From Cyanothece sp. BG0011 (GTDB lineage Bacteria; Cyanobacteriota; Cyanobacteriia; Cyanobacteriales; Microcystaceae), in contig NZ_PRLH01000051.1 in NCBI RefSeq assembly GCF_003013815.1, positions 1-59,829 on the forward strand: a stretch of DNA of 59,829 bases, written 5' to 3'. Below, piece by piece: positions 42,890-52,085 of the stretch (positions are counted from its first letter, which is position 1; every line of letters starts with the position of its first letter). Under the pieces are notes generated by a model. The model saw nothing but the letters and a program-made list of their open reading frames with translations, had not been told where the DNA came from and searched no databases. A program made the position numbers and the translations under genes.

Positions 42890-44401
42890 ATGTTATTTAA
42901 TTCTACAATTTTCATTTTAGGGTTTTTACCTTTAACCTTATTAGGTTTTTGGGGGTTAAGTAAGTTTCGCTTGACTAAAGGTGCTACAGTTTGGCTTTTG
43001 GTTAGTTCTTTATTTTTCTATTCTTACTGGAATATTTTTTCCCCTGCTGGACAAGGACAAACCATTCAATACATTATTTTGATTATTCTTTCTATTGCCA
43101 TTAATTATAGCATAGGAACAGAAATATCGAATTCAAAACAGTTTAGTCAACGGTCAAAGTTGCTCTTGATTTTAGGAACTATCTTAAATTTAAGTGTCAT
43201 TATTTATTATAAGTATGCTAACTTTTTTCTCAGTTCTCTTAATGCTCTATTTTCTAGCAACTTTAGAATAGAAGGTTTGATTCTTCCTTTAGGAATTTCT
43301 TTTTATACCTTTACTCAAATTGCTTATTTAGTTGATGCTTATCGGGGAGAGTTAAAAAAAGAAAATTATAATTTACCTACTTATGGTTTATTTATTCTAT
43401 TCTTTCCTCAATTAATTGCAGGACCTATTCTTCGCCATGATGAATTAATACCACAACTGCGTTCTTTAAAAAATAAAGTTTTCTCTTCTAAAACCTTTTC
43501 GTTAGGGTTAATCTTCTTTACCCTTGGACTCTCTAAAAAAGTCATTATCGCTGATACGTTATCCCCTTGGGTGGCCACTATATTTAATAATACAAGCTCT
43601 TTAACTTTTATTGATGCTTGGGTAGGTGCAATTAGTTACACTTTACAATTATATTTTGATTTTTCGGGTTATTCTGATATGGCCATTGGGTTAGGTTATA
43701 TGTTTAATATTGTCTTACCGATTAACTTTAATTCTCCTTATAAAGCGACATCAATTAGTGATTTTTGGCGACGTTGGCACATTACCTTATCTAACTTTTT
43801 AAGGGACTATTTATATATTCCGTTGGGGGGAAGTCGTCGCGGTGAAATTCGACGATATGCTAATCTAATTATGACCATGTTATTAGGAGGGTTATGGCAC
43901 GGTGCCGGGTGGACATTTGTTATTTGGGGAGGGTTACATGGTTTATATTTATCCATTAATCATGGTTGGCGAAAATTAAATATTTCTCTTCCTTCATGGT
44001 TAGGTTGGATGATAACTTTTTTAGCTGTTATTGTTGGTTGGGTAATGTTTCGCGCTCAAAGTTTATCCGATGCTATGGAAATGATTCAGGCTATGATAGG
44101 AATGAAAGGCATTGTTTTACCAGGAACAGTCCGAGGTAAAATAGGCTTTTTAACTATGTTTGGATTTCAACTTGAGTCTTGGGATAAGTTTACTTATTTA
44201 CCGAGTTTTTATAATAGTAAGTTCTTAAGTTTTGTGGTTTTATTTATATTAACAGTAGGAGCGTTAAAATTACCCAATAGTCAAGAAATTGCTCACAAAA
44301 TACAATTTAAACTACCTTGGGCTTTTGTTTTGGGTATATTAGCAACCTATTGTTTATTATCCTTAAATCGTGTTTCTGAATTTCTGTATTTTCAATTTTA
44401 A
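42890..44401 (+). CDS. MBOAT-family O-acyltransferase (AlgI-like)
   Basis: A 503-residue polytopic protein with the AlgI/DltB-type features LPLGISFYTFTQIAYLVDAY (about 132-151), FFPQLIAGPI, YFDFSGYSDMAIGLGYMFN, DFWRRWHITLSNFLRDYLYI with His297, and GGLWHGAGWTFVIWGGLHG with the invariant His337. These enzymes pass acyl, usually acetyl, groups across the membrane to an outer acceptor. The SGNH-type partner gene follows after 14 bp, as with AlgI/AlgJ pairs. A GT2 gene comes next, so the target is likely a cell-surface polysaccharide. Confidence 0.92.
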   Translation: MLFNSTIFILGFLPLTLLGFWGLSKFRLTKGATVWLLVSSLFFYSYWNIFSPAGQGQTIQYIILIILSIAINYSIGTEISNSKQFSQRSKLLLILGTILNLSVIIYYKYANFFLSSLNALFSSNFRIEGLILPLGISFYTFTQIAYLVDAYRGELKKENYNLPTYGLFILFFPQLIAGPILRHDELIPQLRSLKNKVFSSKTFSLGLIFFTLGLSKKVIIADTLSPWVATIFNNTSSLTFIDAWVGAISYTLQLYFDFSGYSDMAIGLGYMFNIVLPINFNSPYKATSISDFWRRWHITLSNFLRDYLYIPLGGSRRGEIRRYANLIMTMLLGGLWHGAGWTFVIWGGLHGLYLSINHGWRKLNISLPSWLGWMITFLAVIVGWVMFRAQSLSDAMEMIQAMIGMKGIVLPGTVRGKIGFLTMFGFQLESWDKFTYLPSFYNSKFLSFVVLFILTVGALKLPNSQEIAHKIQFKLPWAFVLGILATYCLLSLNRVSEFLYFQF

Positions 44402-44415
44402 TCCAATTTACAACT

Positions 44416-45636
44416 ATGCTTAACTTCAATCGAGAAATAACTTTTCATAAAAAAAAATCAAAACTAACTAATCATGTGCAGAAAGCCACTTCTTTTAATT
44501 ACTTATTTTTTGGAACTTTATTATTAGGTATTACTGGAATCAGTTTAGGCAATTTTTTGATTGACCCCTATGATATTTTTCGTCATAATAATCCTGTTGA
44601 TTTGAAGTTGAGAAAACCAGAAAAAATAGAGCAAGATCGACTCTATAAAACTATTGATGTTATTAACATTAAACCCGAAATTATTCTCATTGGTTCTTCG
44701 AGAGTTAAACAAGGATTAAACCCAAATCATCCAGCTTTACCGAAAGAGATGAACCCTTATAATTTAGGCATTGATGGGTCTAATACCTATGAAATTTTAC
44801 GATATCTAGAGCATACTTATGTTAATCAACCTAACTTAAAAACGGTTATTATGGGACTTGATCATTATATGTTTAATGATTATTATAAACTGCAAGACTC
44901 TTTTGTCGAAAAACGTTTAAGCAAAACCCATATTATCCCCACAGACTTAATTAATACGCTTTTTTCTCAAGATGCTATTATTGCCAGTAAAAACACCATC
45001 ACAGAAAATTTAACAGAAACAGAAAATCAGAAAGCTTTAACTTATGGAGATAATGGTTTTTTCCCTTACCCTTATCATGACCCCAACGACGGTAATGCAC
45101 CCTGGAGATTTAGAAATACCATTCAACAATATTTTGGTTTTCATCCTCAATATAAATTATCTGAGGCTCGCTTAAATGATTTCAAAAAAATTGTTGAATT
45201 TTGTCGTCAGCATAACATTAATTTAATTGTCTTTATTTCTCCAGCCCACGCAACCCAATGGGAAACTTTACGAGTTACCGATAGATGGGATACTTACGAA
45301 CAATGGAAACGAAAAATGGTAGAAGTTACCCCCGTTTGGGATTTTTCTGGCTATAATTCCATAACAACTGAACCCATTCAACCAGTTATGAGTAACTATG
45401 TTGATAACTCTCACTATACTCCTAAAATCGGCGATTTTGTCCTAAATCGCATTTTATCCCATGAGGTTGACCAAGTTCCCCAAGATTTCGGCGTTTTAAT
45501 GACCCCAGAAAACATTGATAAACATTTAATTAAGATTCGCGCCGATAGAGAAAAATGGGCTAAAATGCGTCCTAATGAAGTTGAGTTAGTGGAAACCTTA
45601 AAACGGAACTTTAAACCACCCCAAAAGTCAAAATAA
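44416..45636 (+). CDS. SGNH-like partner of the MBOAT acyltransferase (AlgJ/AlgX-like)
   Basis: A 406-residue protein with one N-terminal membrane helix (about 30-48) and a large extracytoplasmic domain. The SGNH-type elements are GSSR (93-96, Ser nucleophile), LGIDGSNTYEILRYLE and a late DNSH with Asp330 and His333. The triad therefore looks complete. It likely finishes transfer of the acetyl group to the polysaccharide delivered by the upstream MBOAT protein. The gene lies 14 bp after that one and 23 bp before the GT2 gene, forming one operon. Confidence 0.75.
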   Translation: MLNFNREITFHKKKSKLTNHVQKATSFNYLFFGTLLLGITGISLGNFLIDPYDIFRHNNPVDLKLRKPEKIEQDRLYKTIDVINIKPEIILIGSSRVKQGLNPNHPALPKEMNPYNLGIDGSNTYEILRYLEHTYVNQPNLKTVIMGLDHYMFNDYYKLQDSFVEKRLSKTHIIPTDLINTLFSQDAIIASKNTITENLTETENQKALTYGDNGFFPYPYHDPNDGNAPWRFRNTIQQYFGFHPQYKLSEARLNDFKKIVEFCRQHNINLIVFISPAHATQWETLRVTDRWDTYEQWKRKMVEVTPVWDFSGYNSITTEPIQPVMSNYVDNSHYTPKIGDFVLNRILSHEVDQVPQDFGVLMTPENIDKHLIKIRADREKWAKMRPNEVELVETLKRNFKPPQKSK

Positions 45637-45659
45637 ACATAAGATTTTTTTATATAAAA

Positions 45660-46628
45660 ATGTTAGACCATCAACCCGCATCTTCAACCATCAATCGGAC
45701 TCGTTATCGCTTGGCGGTGTTAATACCCTGTCGCAATGAAGGATTAACCATTGCTCAGGTCGTTCAACAGTTTCAAAAGAAATTACCTGAGGCTGACATT
45801 TATGTTTATGATAACCGTTCTACGGATGACACCGTAGCCCAAGCCAAAAATGCAGGGGCTATTGTGCGCTACGAACCCCAACCGGGCAAAGGTAACGTAG
45901 TGCGACGGATGTTTGCTGATATTGATGCAGATATTTACATCTTAGTGGATGGGGATAATACCTATGAAGTTGATGCCATCGGCCACTTAGTCGATAAACT
46001 CTTAAACGAGAATCTAGATATGGTTGTCGGGGCCCGTCGTTCTGCAGCCCATGATAAACAAGCTTATCGTTTAGGCCATCGCAGTGGTAATCTTTTTTTA
46101 ACAGGGGTGGTCAAGTTCTTATTTGGCGCACAACTCAAAGATATGCTCTCAGGTTATCGCATCTTTTCTCGTCGTTTTGTTAAGTCTTTTCCTGCCATTT
46201 CCAGTGGCTTTGAAATCGAAACAGAATTAACCGTACATACCCTAGAACTTAAAATTCCTTTCGCTGAAGAGTATATTCTCTATGGTTCTCGTCCTCCGGG
46301 GTCGGAAAGTAAACTGAAAACTTTTACCGATGGTTGGCGAGTGCTAGGAACGGCAGTTTTACTGTTCAAAGAAGTGCGTCCTTTTCTATTTTTTGGTCTT
46401 ATTTCTGTCTTCTTAGCCCTACTTTCTTTAGGTTTCGGGTTGCCAATCTTTATGACTTATTTAAACATAGGATTAGTGCCTAGATTCCCCACAGCCATTC
46501 TAGCTGCTTCTATTATGTTGTTGGCCTTCTTAAGTTTTACCTGTGGCTTAATTTTAGACTCGGTTGCCCGTGGCCGTCGAGAAGTTAAACGGATGGCTTA
46601 TTTGTCCTATAATCTCAAAACTCGATAA
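45660..46628 (+). CDS. Family 2 glycosyltransferase (DPM1/GtrB-like)
   Basis: A 322-residue GT-A enzyme with the opening VLIPCRNEGLTIAQVV (about 20-35), YDNRSTDDT and the metal-binding DGDNTYE (97-103). Two C-terminal membrane helices lie at about 240-265 and 275-300. Such proteins transfer a sugar from a nucleotide donor to polyprenyl phosphate, supplying GT-C enzymes. The context fits: a GT-C gene is nearby and an acyltransferase pair is upstream in the same operon. Donor sugar unknown. Confidence 0.88.
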   Translation: MLDHQPASSTINRTRYRLAVLIPCRNEGLTIAQVVQQFQKKLPEADIYVYDNRSTDDTVAQAKNAGAIVRYEPQPGKGNVVRRMFADIDADIYILVDGDNTYEVDAIGHLVDKLLNENLDMVVGARRSAAHDKQAYRLGHRSGNLFLTGVVKFLFGAQLKDMLSGYRIFSRRFVKSFPAISSGFEIETELTVHTLELKIPFAEEYILYGSRPPGSESKLKTFTDGWRVLGTAVLLFKEVRPFLFFGLISVFLALLSLGFGLPIFMTYLNIGLVPRFPTAILAASIMLLAFLSFTCGLILDSVARGRREVKRMAYLSYNLKTR

Positions 46629-46738
46629 TACAGTGAACAGTTAGCAGTTAGCAGTGACCAGTTATCGGTGGTCAGTTAACAGTTAGTAACAAATAGCAAC
46701 AAAATTCAGTCTTGACTTCGTAATTTTTGAAGCTTGAC

Positions 46739-46787
46739 ATATCAAGTTTTTTTGATGTATTGTTTATATATCAAGTTTTTTTGATAT
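46739..46787 (+). promoter_or_regulatory. Two ArsR-type operators upstream of the arsenite exporter
   Basis: ATATCAAGTTTTTTTGATGT (46739-46758) and ATATCAAGTTTTTTTGATAT (46768-46787). The second is a perfect 7-bp inverted repeat ATATCAA-n6-TTGATAT and the first differs at two ends. Spacing between the two is 29 bp. This is the motif bound by ArsR/SmtB-family repressors at cyanobacterial ars promoters. The second ends 5 bp before the ATG, so a bound repressor would also block ribosome access. Confidence 0.8.
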
Positions 46788-46792
46788 GTAAA

Positions 46793-47938
46793 ATGACCAA
46801 TCGCATCAACCCCAACGCTGTCAAAGCAGGGGGAAGTCTCAATATTTTTGAAAAATACCTCACCCTGTGGGTATTTATTTGTATTATTATCGGTATTGTC
46901 TTAGGCAGAACCTTTCCAAATATTGCCGAGACATTAGACGCGATGAGTCTCTATAATGTCTCCATTCCCATTGCCATTTGCTTATTTTTCATGATGTATC
47001 CCATCATGGTCAAAATTGATTTTTCCCAAGCGGTTCAAGCTGCAAAAACCCCGAAACCGGTTATTTTAACCTTGGTGATTAACTGGTTAATTAAACCCTT
47101 TACAATGGTAGTGTTTGCTCAATTTTTTTTAGGTTATTTATTTGCTCCCCTTTTGAGCGCGACGGAGATCATTCGCGGTTCAGAAACCACCTTAGCTAAT
47201 TCTTATATTGCCGGTTGTATTTTATTAGGAATTGCCCCTTGTACCGCTATGGTACTGATGTGGGGCTATCTTTCCTATAGTAATCAAGGTCATACTTTAG
47301 TCATGGTTGCGGTTAACTCGTTAGCCATGTTATTTCTCTATGCACCATTAGGAAAATGGCTACTTTCTGCTAATAATTTAGTCGTGCCTTGGCAAACCAT
47401 TGTTTTGTCTGTTTTAATTTATGTTGGCTTACCTTTAGCAGTGGGAATCTATAGCCGTTATTGGATATTTAAACACAAAGGTCGAGAATGGTTTGAAAGA
47501 AAATTTTTACATTATCTTAGTCCTATTTCGGTGGGTGCTTTATTAGTCACCTTAGTCTTATTATTTGCTTTCAAAGGAGAATTAATCGTTAATAATCCTC
47601 TGCACATTCTCTTAATAGCCGTTCCCTTATTTATCCAAACCAACTTTATCTTTTTAATTGCCTATGTTGCGGGATTAAAACTTAATTTAACTTATGAAGA
47701 TGCAGCCCCAGCGGCCTTAATTGGTGCCAGTAATCATTTTGAAGTTGCGATCGCCACTGCTGTCATGTTATTTGGGTTAAATTCGGGGGCAGCGTTGGCA
47801 ACAGTGGTGGGGGTTTTAATTGAAGTTCCGGTGATGTTAATGTTAGTAGAAGTGTGTAAAAAAACCGCTTTTTGGTTTCCCAGAGATCCCGAAAAATCCA
47901 CATTATTAGACCCCCGTTGTCTTGATTCTTTGTCGTAA
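46793..47938 (+). CDS. ACR3-family arsenite efflux transporter
   Basis: A 381-residue membrane protein with ten helices that exports arsenite (and in some cases antimonite). The ACR3 signature is visible as [23 protein letters not shown] with the essential cysteine. Further matches are [19 protein letters not shown] and [42 protein letters not shown] 46793 is chosen because the frame to its left (from TTG 46727) runs through the operators. No arsR, arsH or arsC gene is adjacent. Convergent with the haloperoxidase gene. Confidence 0.95.
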   Translation: MTNRINPNAVKAGGSLNIFEKYLTLWVFICIIIGIVLGRTFPNIAETLDAMSLYNVSIPIAICLFFMMYPIMVKIDFSQAVQAAKTPKPVILTLVINWLIKPFTMVVFAQFFLGYLFAPLLSATEIIRGSETTLANSYIAGCILLGIAPCTAMVLMWGYLSYSNQGHTLVMVAVNSLAMLFLYAPLGKWLLSANNLVVPWQTIVLSVLIYVGLPLAVGIYSRYWIFKHKGREWFERKFLHYLSPISVGALLVTLVLLFAFKGELIVNNPLHILLIAVPLFIQTNFIFLIAYVAGLKLNLTYEDAAPAALIGASNHFEVAIATAVMLFGLNSGAALATVVGVLIEVPVMLMLVEVCKKTAFWFPRDPEKSTLLDPRCLDSLS

Positions 47939-47983
47939 CGTTGCCCGAAGGGGACGGTTAGGAAACAGGGAAGAAAATGTGAG

Positions 47984-49672
47984 TTAAATCTCTCTCATCT
48001 CTCCAGTAATGCCTTTAAAACAAAAAGTCCCTACCTCTTCACGATAAGTCTCTTTAATGTCTCGTAACATACTGATGGCCATCTTTTCTCCTAAGAGGTT
48101 ACCACCGGTGGCCACACTGGTTCCTGGACATCCAGAGGTGGTGCCATCGGTGCGCCAGTGCATCCCGGCACCATCTCGGAAAAGGGTGACATTAGCAATG
48201 AGCTTATTGAGTTCCCCGTGAACCGTTAAAGTGTCGCCTCCTGTATAGGCAGTCAACCCTTGACCATCGGCCGTAGGAACCACAGGACTAGCAATGGGAT
48301 CATCTTTAAAAAAGGCTTTAGCGATGGTGGCACCGGCGGCGATAAATGCCGAGTGTCCCCCTGGATAGGCAGGGTGTGCCGGCGATCCTTCAGGAAAGGC
48401 CATGGGTAATAACCAAGTCCCCTCTTTGTCTCCCCTGGAAAACTTGATATTTTGTAGGGCGTTGTGTTCACAGATGCGATCGAGTACCTGAGTTTTCTGG
48501 AAAACCTCTGCCCCCTTGTCAAATAATTGATTAAAGGTAGTATCAAAAGGCTGACCTAAAATACCCCGTCGGAACAACTCTAAGCGTTGTGCATACACTT
48601 CTGGACGTAAACGCAGATGGACACACCACTTTTGGAACCAGGCGTGTTTCAGCCCATACACGGCGGCTAAGGCACTATTGACCGTGATATCGGGTCCACC
48701 GAGACTACCAAAGGGGACAGACTTTGTAATCGGCTTCTCGTCTCGAGGGGATTGAGAATAGGGAATAGCTTTAGATGTCATAGCCATTTCTCCTAATAAG
48801 ATAATCGTTGCCCAAAGACTCGATTGATGGGGAAAATCTATATGAACCCACTGACCGGCATCCCGTAAGGTGGTAAGGTAGCGTGTTCCGTCGAGAATAT
48901 CGAAACCAGTGGGATTAATATCTCCATTATTGACTAATTTCCAACTATCAAAATCAGTCATATAATCCAGTCCTTCCCTGGGGTAGAGAGACAGTTGACG
49001 GATGGGTTGATTACCGAAATTAAAGTCTTTCAGTAAAAATTGAGAAACATGGGGACCGACATTGCATCCTTCATAAGGGCCACGGAAAATGGTTTTTGGG
49101 GTGACTTCAAAGCCAAACTCATCGGCAAACCCGATCTGATTGAGATCGTCGCAAGCTTCTTGAATTAATGGGCTTTTTTCATATTGATCAAAGCGCACGT
49201 CCCGACATAAGGCCATCCAGTAGCGTTCTACCATATCAACCGCAATATTACGACTGCCGAAGGCCGGGGCTGCTGCCATCCGGGCCCCTTGGGAGTCATC
49301 GCCAATGAGTTGGAACGAGTAGGCATTGAGAGGGTTAACCAGTAAGCGTTTTTGGCCCCCTAAAATAACCTTTTCAAATTCTTGTTGAGTCCCTTGAGCG
49401 ATCGCCCTTAAAAGGGACGCGAAAGAATCACGTTCAACTAAACCAATGTCATTGTGTTTTAAGGTTTTGGTAAATGAAGCAAACCCGAACAAATCCATGT
49501 TACATTTATTAACCTCAAGAGAGGTATTCTCGAAACGTTTTCGATCCCCGTTGGTTTCAGGTTCTTCGGTTTGAAAGGCGCTAAAAGCTGCTTGAGCGGT
49601 GCATTTACGCACGTCTTGAGCTTTTTGGCGACGGCCGTGAAAATCTCGGCTTTGTCCTTGTTCTTGAGTCAT
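47984..49672 (-). CDS. Vanadium-dependent haloperoxidase
   Basis: A 562-residue enzyme oxidising halides with hydrogen peroxide on a vanadate cofactor. Ligand and contact residues of the bromoperoxidase type are all there: KHAWFQKWCVHLRLRPE (Lys and Arg), HPAYPGGHSAF with the active-site His near 440, and RDGAGMHWRTDG with Arg499 and the vanadate-binding His505. The protein begins with an acidic/polar stretch and no clear signal peptide. It follows the GH57 gene by 28 bp on the same strand. Halide preference cannot be read. Confidence 0.92.
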   Translation of the reverse strand: MTQEQGQSRDFHGRRQKAQDVRKCTAQAAFSAFQTEEPETNGDRKRFENTSLEVNKCNMDLFGFASFTKTLKHNDIGLVERDSFASLLRAIAQGTQQEFEKVILGGQKRLLVNPLNAYSFQLIGDDSQGARMAAAPAFGSRNIAVDMVERYWMALCRDVRFDQYEKSPLIQEACDDLNQIGFADEFGFEVTPKTIFRGPYEGCNVGPHVSQFLLKDFNFGNQPIRQLSLYPREGLDYMTDFDSWKLVNNGDINPTGFDILDGTRYLTTLRDAGQWVHIDFPHQSSLWATIILLGEMAMTSKAIPYSQSPRDEKPITKSVPFGSLGGPDITVNSALAAVYGLKHAWFQKWCVHLRLRPEVYAQRLELFRRGILGQPFDTTFNQLFDKGAEVFQKTQVLDRICEHNALQNIKFSRGDKEGTWLLPMAFPEGSPAHPAYPGGHSAFIAAGATIAKAFFKDDPIASPVVPTADGQGLTAYTGGDTLTVHGELNKLIANVTLFRDGAGMHWRTDGTTSGCPGTSVATGGNLLGEKMAISMLRDIKETYREEVGTFCFKGITGEMREI

Positions 49673-49700
49673 CTTTCAATCTTCTGAGTGAATGGACACT

Positions 49701-50891
49701 TCAAATATTACCACCGGATGATTCTTGTAATTGATTAAGAAGATTGAATGCAGGTTCTGTTCTTTCATAAAGTTTAGGAACCCAGTCATCCCCCCAAAAT
49801 AGAAAACAACTGGTTTCTCCTTCTAAAATCAATTCCCTAGCCTCTTTAAGGGTTTTTTTGTCTTCTTCGGATAATTGTTCTTCTGACTCTAATAACTGCC
49901 AATACCGTTGACTAACTTGACGAATGGCTTCGGCCCCTTCTTTTTGTTGCTCAGATCCTGCCCATTGACTAAAATCAAAGCCAGAGGTTGTCCCCACATT
50001 CCAGGCGCCAGTCCGCACAAAAGCAGACTCTGTGGGGGGATGTTCCTTAATATATTCAGATAGGGAAACGGAACGGATAGGAACCTCTCCATTCTTAATT
50101 TTGTTGATTAAGGGACTCCAAAAATGACCGTAAAACGCAGATTCTTCGGACATTTGGCGGAACCATCCCCCGTTTTCTCCATCGGACCAGGTGGTAACTA
50201 AGCGCGGTTGTTCGGGGTTGGGGGAACTTTTAACTTTATGTTGTACTTCTTGGGTAAACCAGATGGCATCCATCCCACTTTCTTGGGCGTTAGACACATC
50301 TCGTTCACGGGGAATAACGGTGATGGTTGAGCCTTCATAGGTGGCTTTGTAGGGCTGATAAATGTCCACTGGACCGTCGTTATCCGGTTGCACATGGACC
50401 CCATCAACGATCACATATTCATACCCTGCATCTGCGATCGCAGGAATCATTTCCATACAAAAGGCCATTTCAGGGGGCCAAAACCCTTTCGGGGCGCGGC
50501 CAAAGACCTCTTCAATGATCTGACGACCCCGAATTAAATGCTCTTTCCAGTCTTCTTGAGGAATGAGAGGAAAAACAGGATGATAATATCCCATGCCGAT
50601 TAATTCTACGTTTTGAGCGTTGCGATAACTCTCTAACATGGCCGGAATATCGATAAATTTTCGATAACGGTCAATCATTTCAGGATCAAGAAACTGTTCT
50701 AATAAAATTCCTGAAAAACCGACGTGAATGTTCCCTACATCTTTAAATTGCTGAGCATATCTCACTGCTCTTTCGTAACACCGTATAATTAATTCTGCGT
50801 CTGATTCATGATGATCAATTAATAGTTTAAGATTCCCCGGTGGCTGGTGCATATGTAGCCCTAAAGCATGAGAAATTAAGGGTTGTGTCAT
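49701..50891 (-). CDS. Glycoside hydrolase family 57 protein
   Basis: A 396-residue GH57 domain with the opening HALGLHMHQPPG, then GFSGILLEQ, GKGFWPPEMAFC-like segment PKGFWPPEMAFCME and DGEN-containing WSDGENGGW. GH57 enzymes act on alpha-glucans (alpha-amylase, branching enzyme or amylopullulanase types), retaining configuration. A cyanobacterial role in glycogen or other alpha-glucan metabolism is likely but not shown. The start ATG 50891 lies 61 bp after moaA; the haloperoxidase gene follows by 28 bp. The three may share a transcript. Confidence 0.85.
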   Translation of the reverse strand: MTQPLISHALGLHMHQPPGNLKLLIDHHESDAELIIRCYERAVRYAQQFKDVGNIHVGFSGILLEQFLDPEMIDRYRKFIDIPAMLESYRNAQNVELIGMGYYHPVFPLIPQEDWKEHLIRGRQIIEEVFGRAPKGFWPPEMAFCMEMIPAIADAGYEYVIVDGVHVQPDNDGPVDIYQPYKATYEGSTITVIPRERDVSNAQESGMDAIWFTQEVQHKVKSSPNPEQPRLVTTWSDGENGGWFRQMSEESAFYGHFWSPLINKIKNGEVPIRSVSLSEYIKEHPPTESAFVRTGAWNVGTTSGFDFSQWAGSEQQKEGAEAIRQVSQRYWQLLESEEQLSEEDKKTLKEARELILEGETSCFLFWGDDWVPKLYERTEPAFNLLNQLQESSGGNI

Positions 50892-50952
50892 GATCTTTTT
50901 TCTTTAAGTTATCGTCGAAATCCACTCTTTTATTTTAAACTACTTTGTTATT

Positions 50953-51942
50953 TTATCCTCCAATTTGTGACATGGTACGTTGATAAATTCCTGTGTCATT
51001 GCCTGAGTCTCTTTGTTTATAATTGATGTCTGGTTTAATGGCTAATAAGTGAGCAACTTTTTCTTTAATATCTGTTGTTTTAACGCCAGTTCTTAATAAG
51101 GTTTTTAAGTCAATTTGTCCGGTTTCATTGAGTAAACAAGGCCGTAACCAACCATCGGCCGATAGACGCATTCTATTACAGCGATCGCAGAAACATTCTG
51201 ACATTTGACTAATAAAACCGAGAGTCCCTTTTGCCCCCGGAATTTTAAATACATCCGCCGGACCATTGCCTTTAATATTACTTTCCATTAACCCCCATTT
51301 TTGTCTTATTTTTTCTCTAATTTCTTCAGAAGGAACCCAAGCGCGAGTGCTAAATAATTTAGGGTTTCCAATGGGCATAAATTCAATAAAACGAATGTGC
51401 CAATTTTTATTAATACTCAGTTCTGCTAAGGCTTCAATTTCGGATTCATTAACCCCAGGAATTACAACCACATTCAATTTTAAGGGATTAAAACCCACTT
51501 GATACGCTGTTTGAATCCCTAACCAGGTTTGTTGCCACATATTGGCTTTTTTATGTCCAATAATTGTTTGAAAGGTGTCTGGATTTAAGGAATCTAAACT
51601 TATATTAATACGCTTTAATCCGGCTTTATATAAGTCTTCAGCTAAAGACGATAATAAAAAGCCATTGGTTGTCATAGATAGGTCTTCTGTTGCTGGTAAT
51701 GCAGCAATATCTTGAACTAAATCAACGATACCCGGCCGTAATAAAGGTTCTCCTCCTGTTAAGCGAAATTTAGAAAAACCTAGAGGGATAAATACTTCTT
51801 TTAGTAGGGTGATAATTTCTTCATGAGTGAGTAACTCTTGACGTAAAATATAGTCTAATTCTGCCCCTTCTGGCATACAATATTGACAGCGAAAGTTACA
51901 GCGATCAATGAGACTAATACGAAGATAATCAACTCTATTCAT
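50953..51942 (-). CDS. moaA: GTP 3',8-cyclase (molybdenum cofactor synthesis)
   Basis: A 329-residue radical SAM enzyme that begins molybdopterin synthesis from GTP. The N-terminal cluster ligands are Cys15, Cys19 and Cys22 ([13 protein letters not shown]), and the C-terminal cluster has [21 protein letters not shown]. The tail ends IGG, the Gly-Gly needed for activity in the family. [10 protein letters not shown] is the SAM-contact region. No moaC or moaE is in the window. The upstream amidase gene is 143 bp away with its own terminator. Confidence 0.95.
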   Translation of the reverse strand: MNRVDYLRISLIDRCNFRCQYCMPEGAELDYILRQELLTHEEIITLLKEVFIPLGFSKFRLTGGEPLLRPGIVDLVQDIAALPATEDLSMTTNGFLLSSLAEDLYKAGLKRINISLDSLNPDTFQTIIGHKKANMWQQTWLGIQTAYQVGFNPLKLNVVVIPGVNESEIEALAELSINKNWHIRFIEFMPIGNPKLFSTRAWVPSEEIREKIRQKWGLMESNIKGNGPADVFKIPGAKGTLGFISQMSECFCDRCNRMRLSADGWLRPCLLNETGQIDLKTLLRTGVKTTDIKEKVAHLLAIKPDINYKQRDSGNDTGIYQRTMSQIGG

Positions 51943-52014
51943 GTTTTAAGGATTAGGTAAGCAGTAAGTCTATCTTTAGTATATCAACTTTACTAAATTT
52001 AACCCAGTTATAGG

Positions 52015-52041
52015 TAGGGGCTTAATAATATTAAGCCCCTA
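52015..52041 (-). terminator. Palindromic terminator after the amidase gene
   Basis: Identical to 7812-7838 (arms TAGGGGCTTAAT/ATTAAGCCCCTA) and 44 bp downstream of the amidase stop. A second half-site TTACGCCCCTAC follows at about 52053-52064. Confidence 0.5.
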
Positions 52042-52085
52042 CAAGAATATTATTACGCCCCTACATAAGTTTTTTATAATAATAA

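Noticed and set aside
46727-46792. 22-codon upstream extension of the arsenite exporter
   Set aside because: The extension is made of the ArsR-type operator sequence; ATG 46793 fits the family N-terminus.
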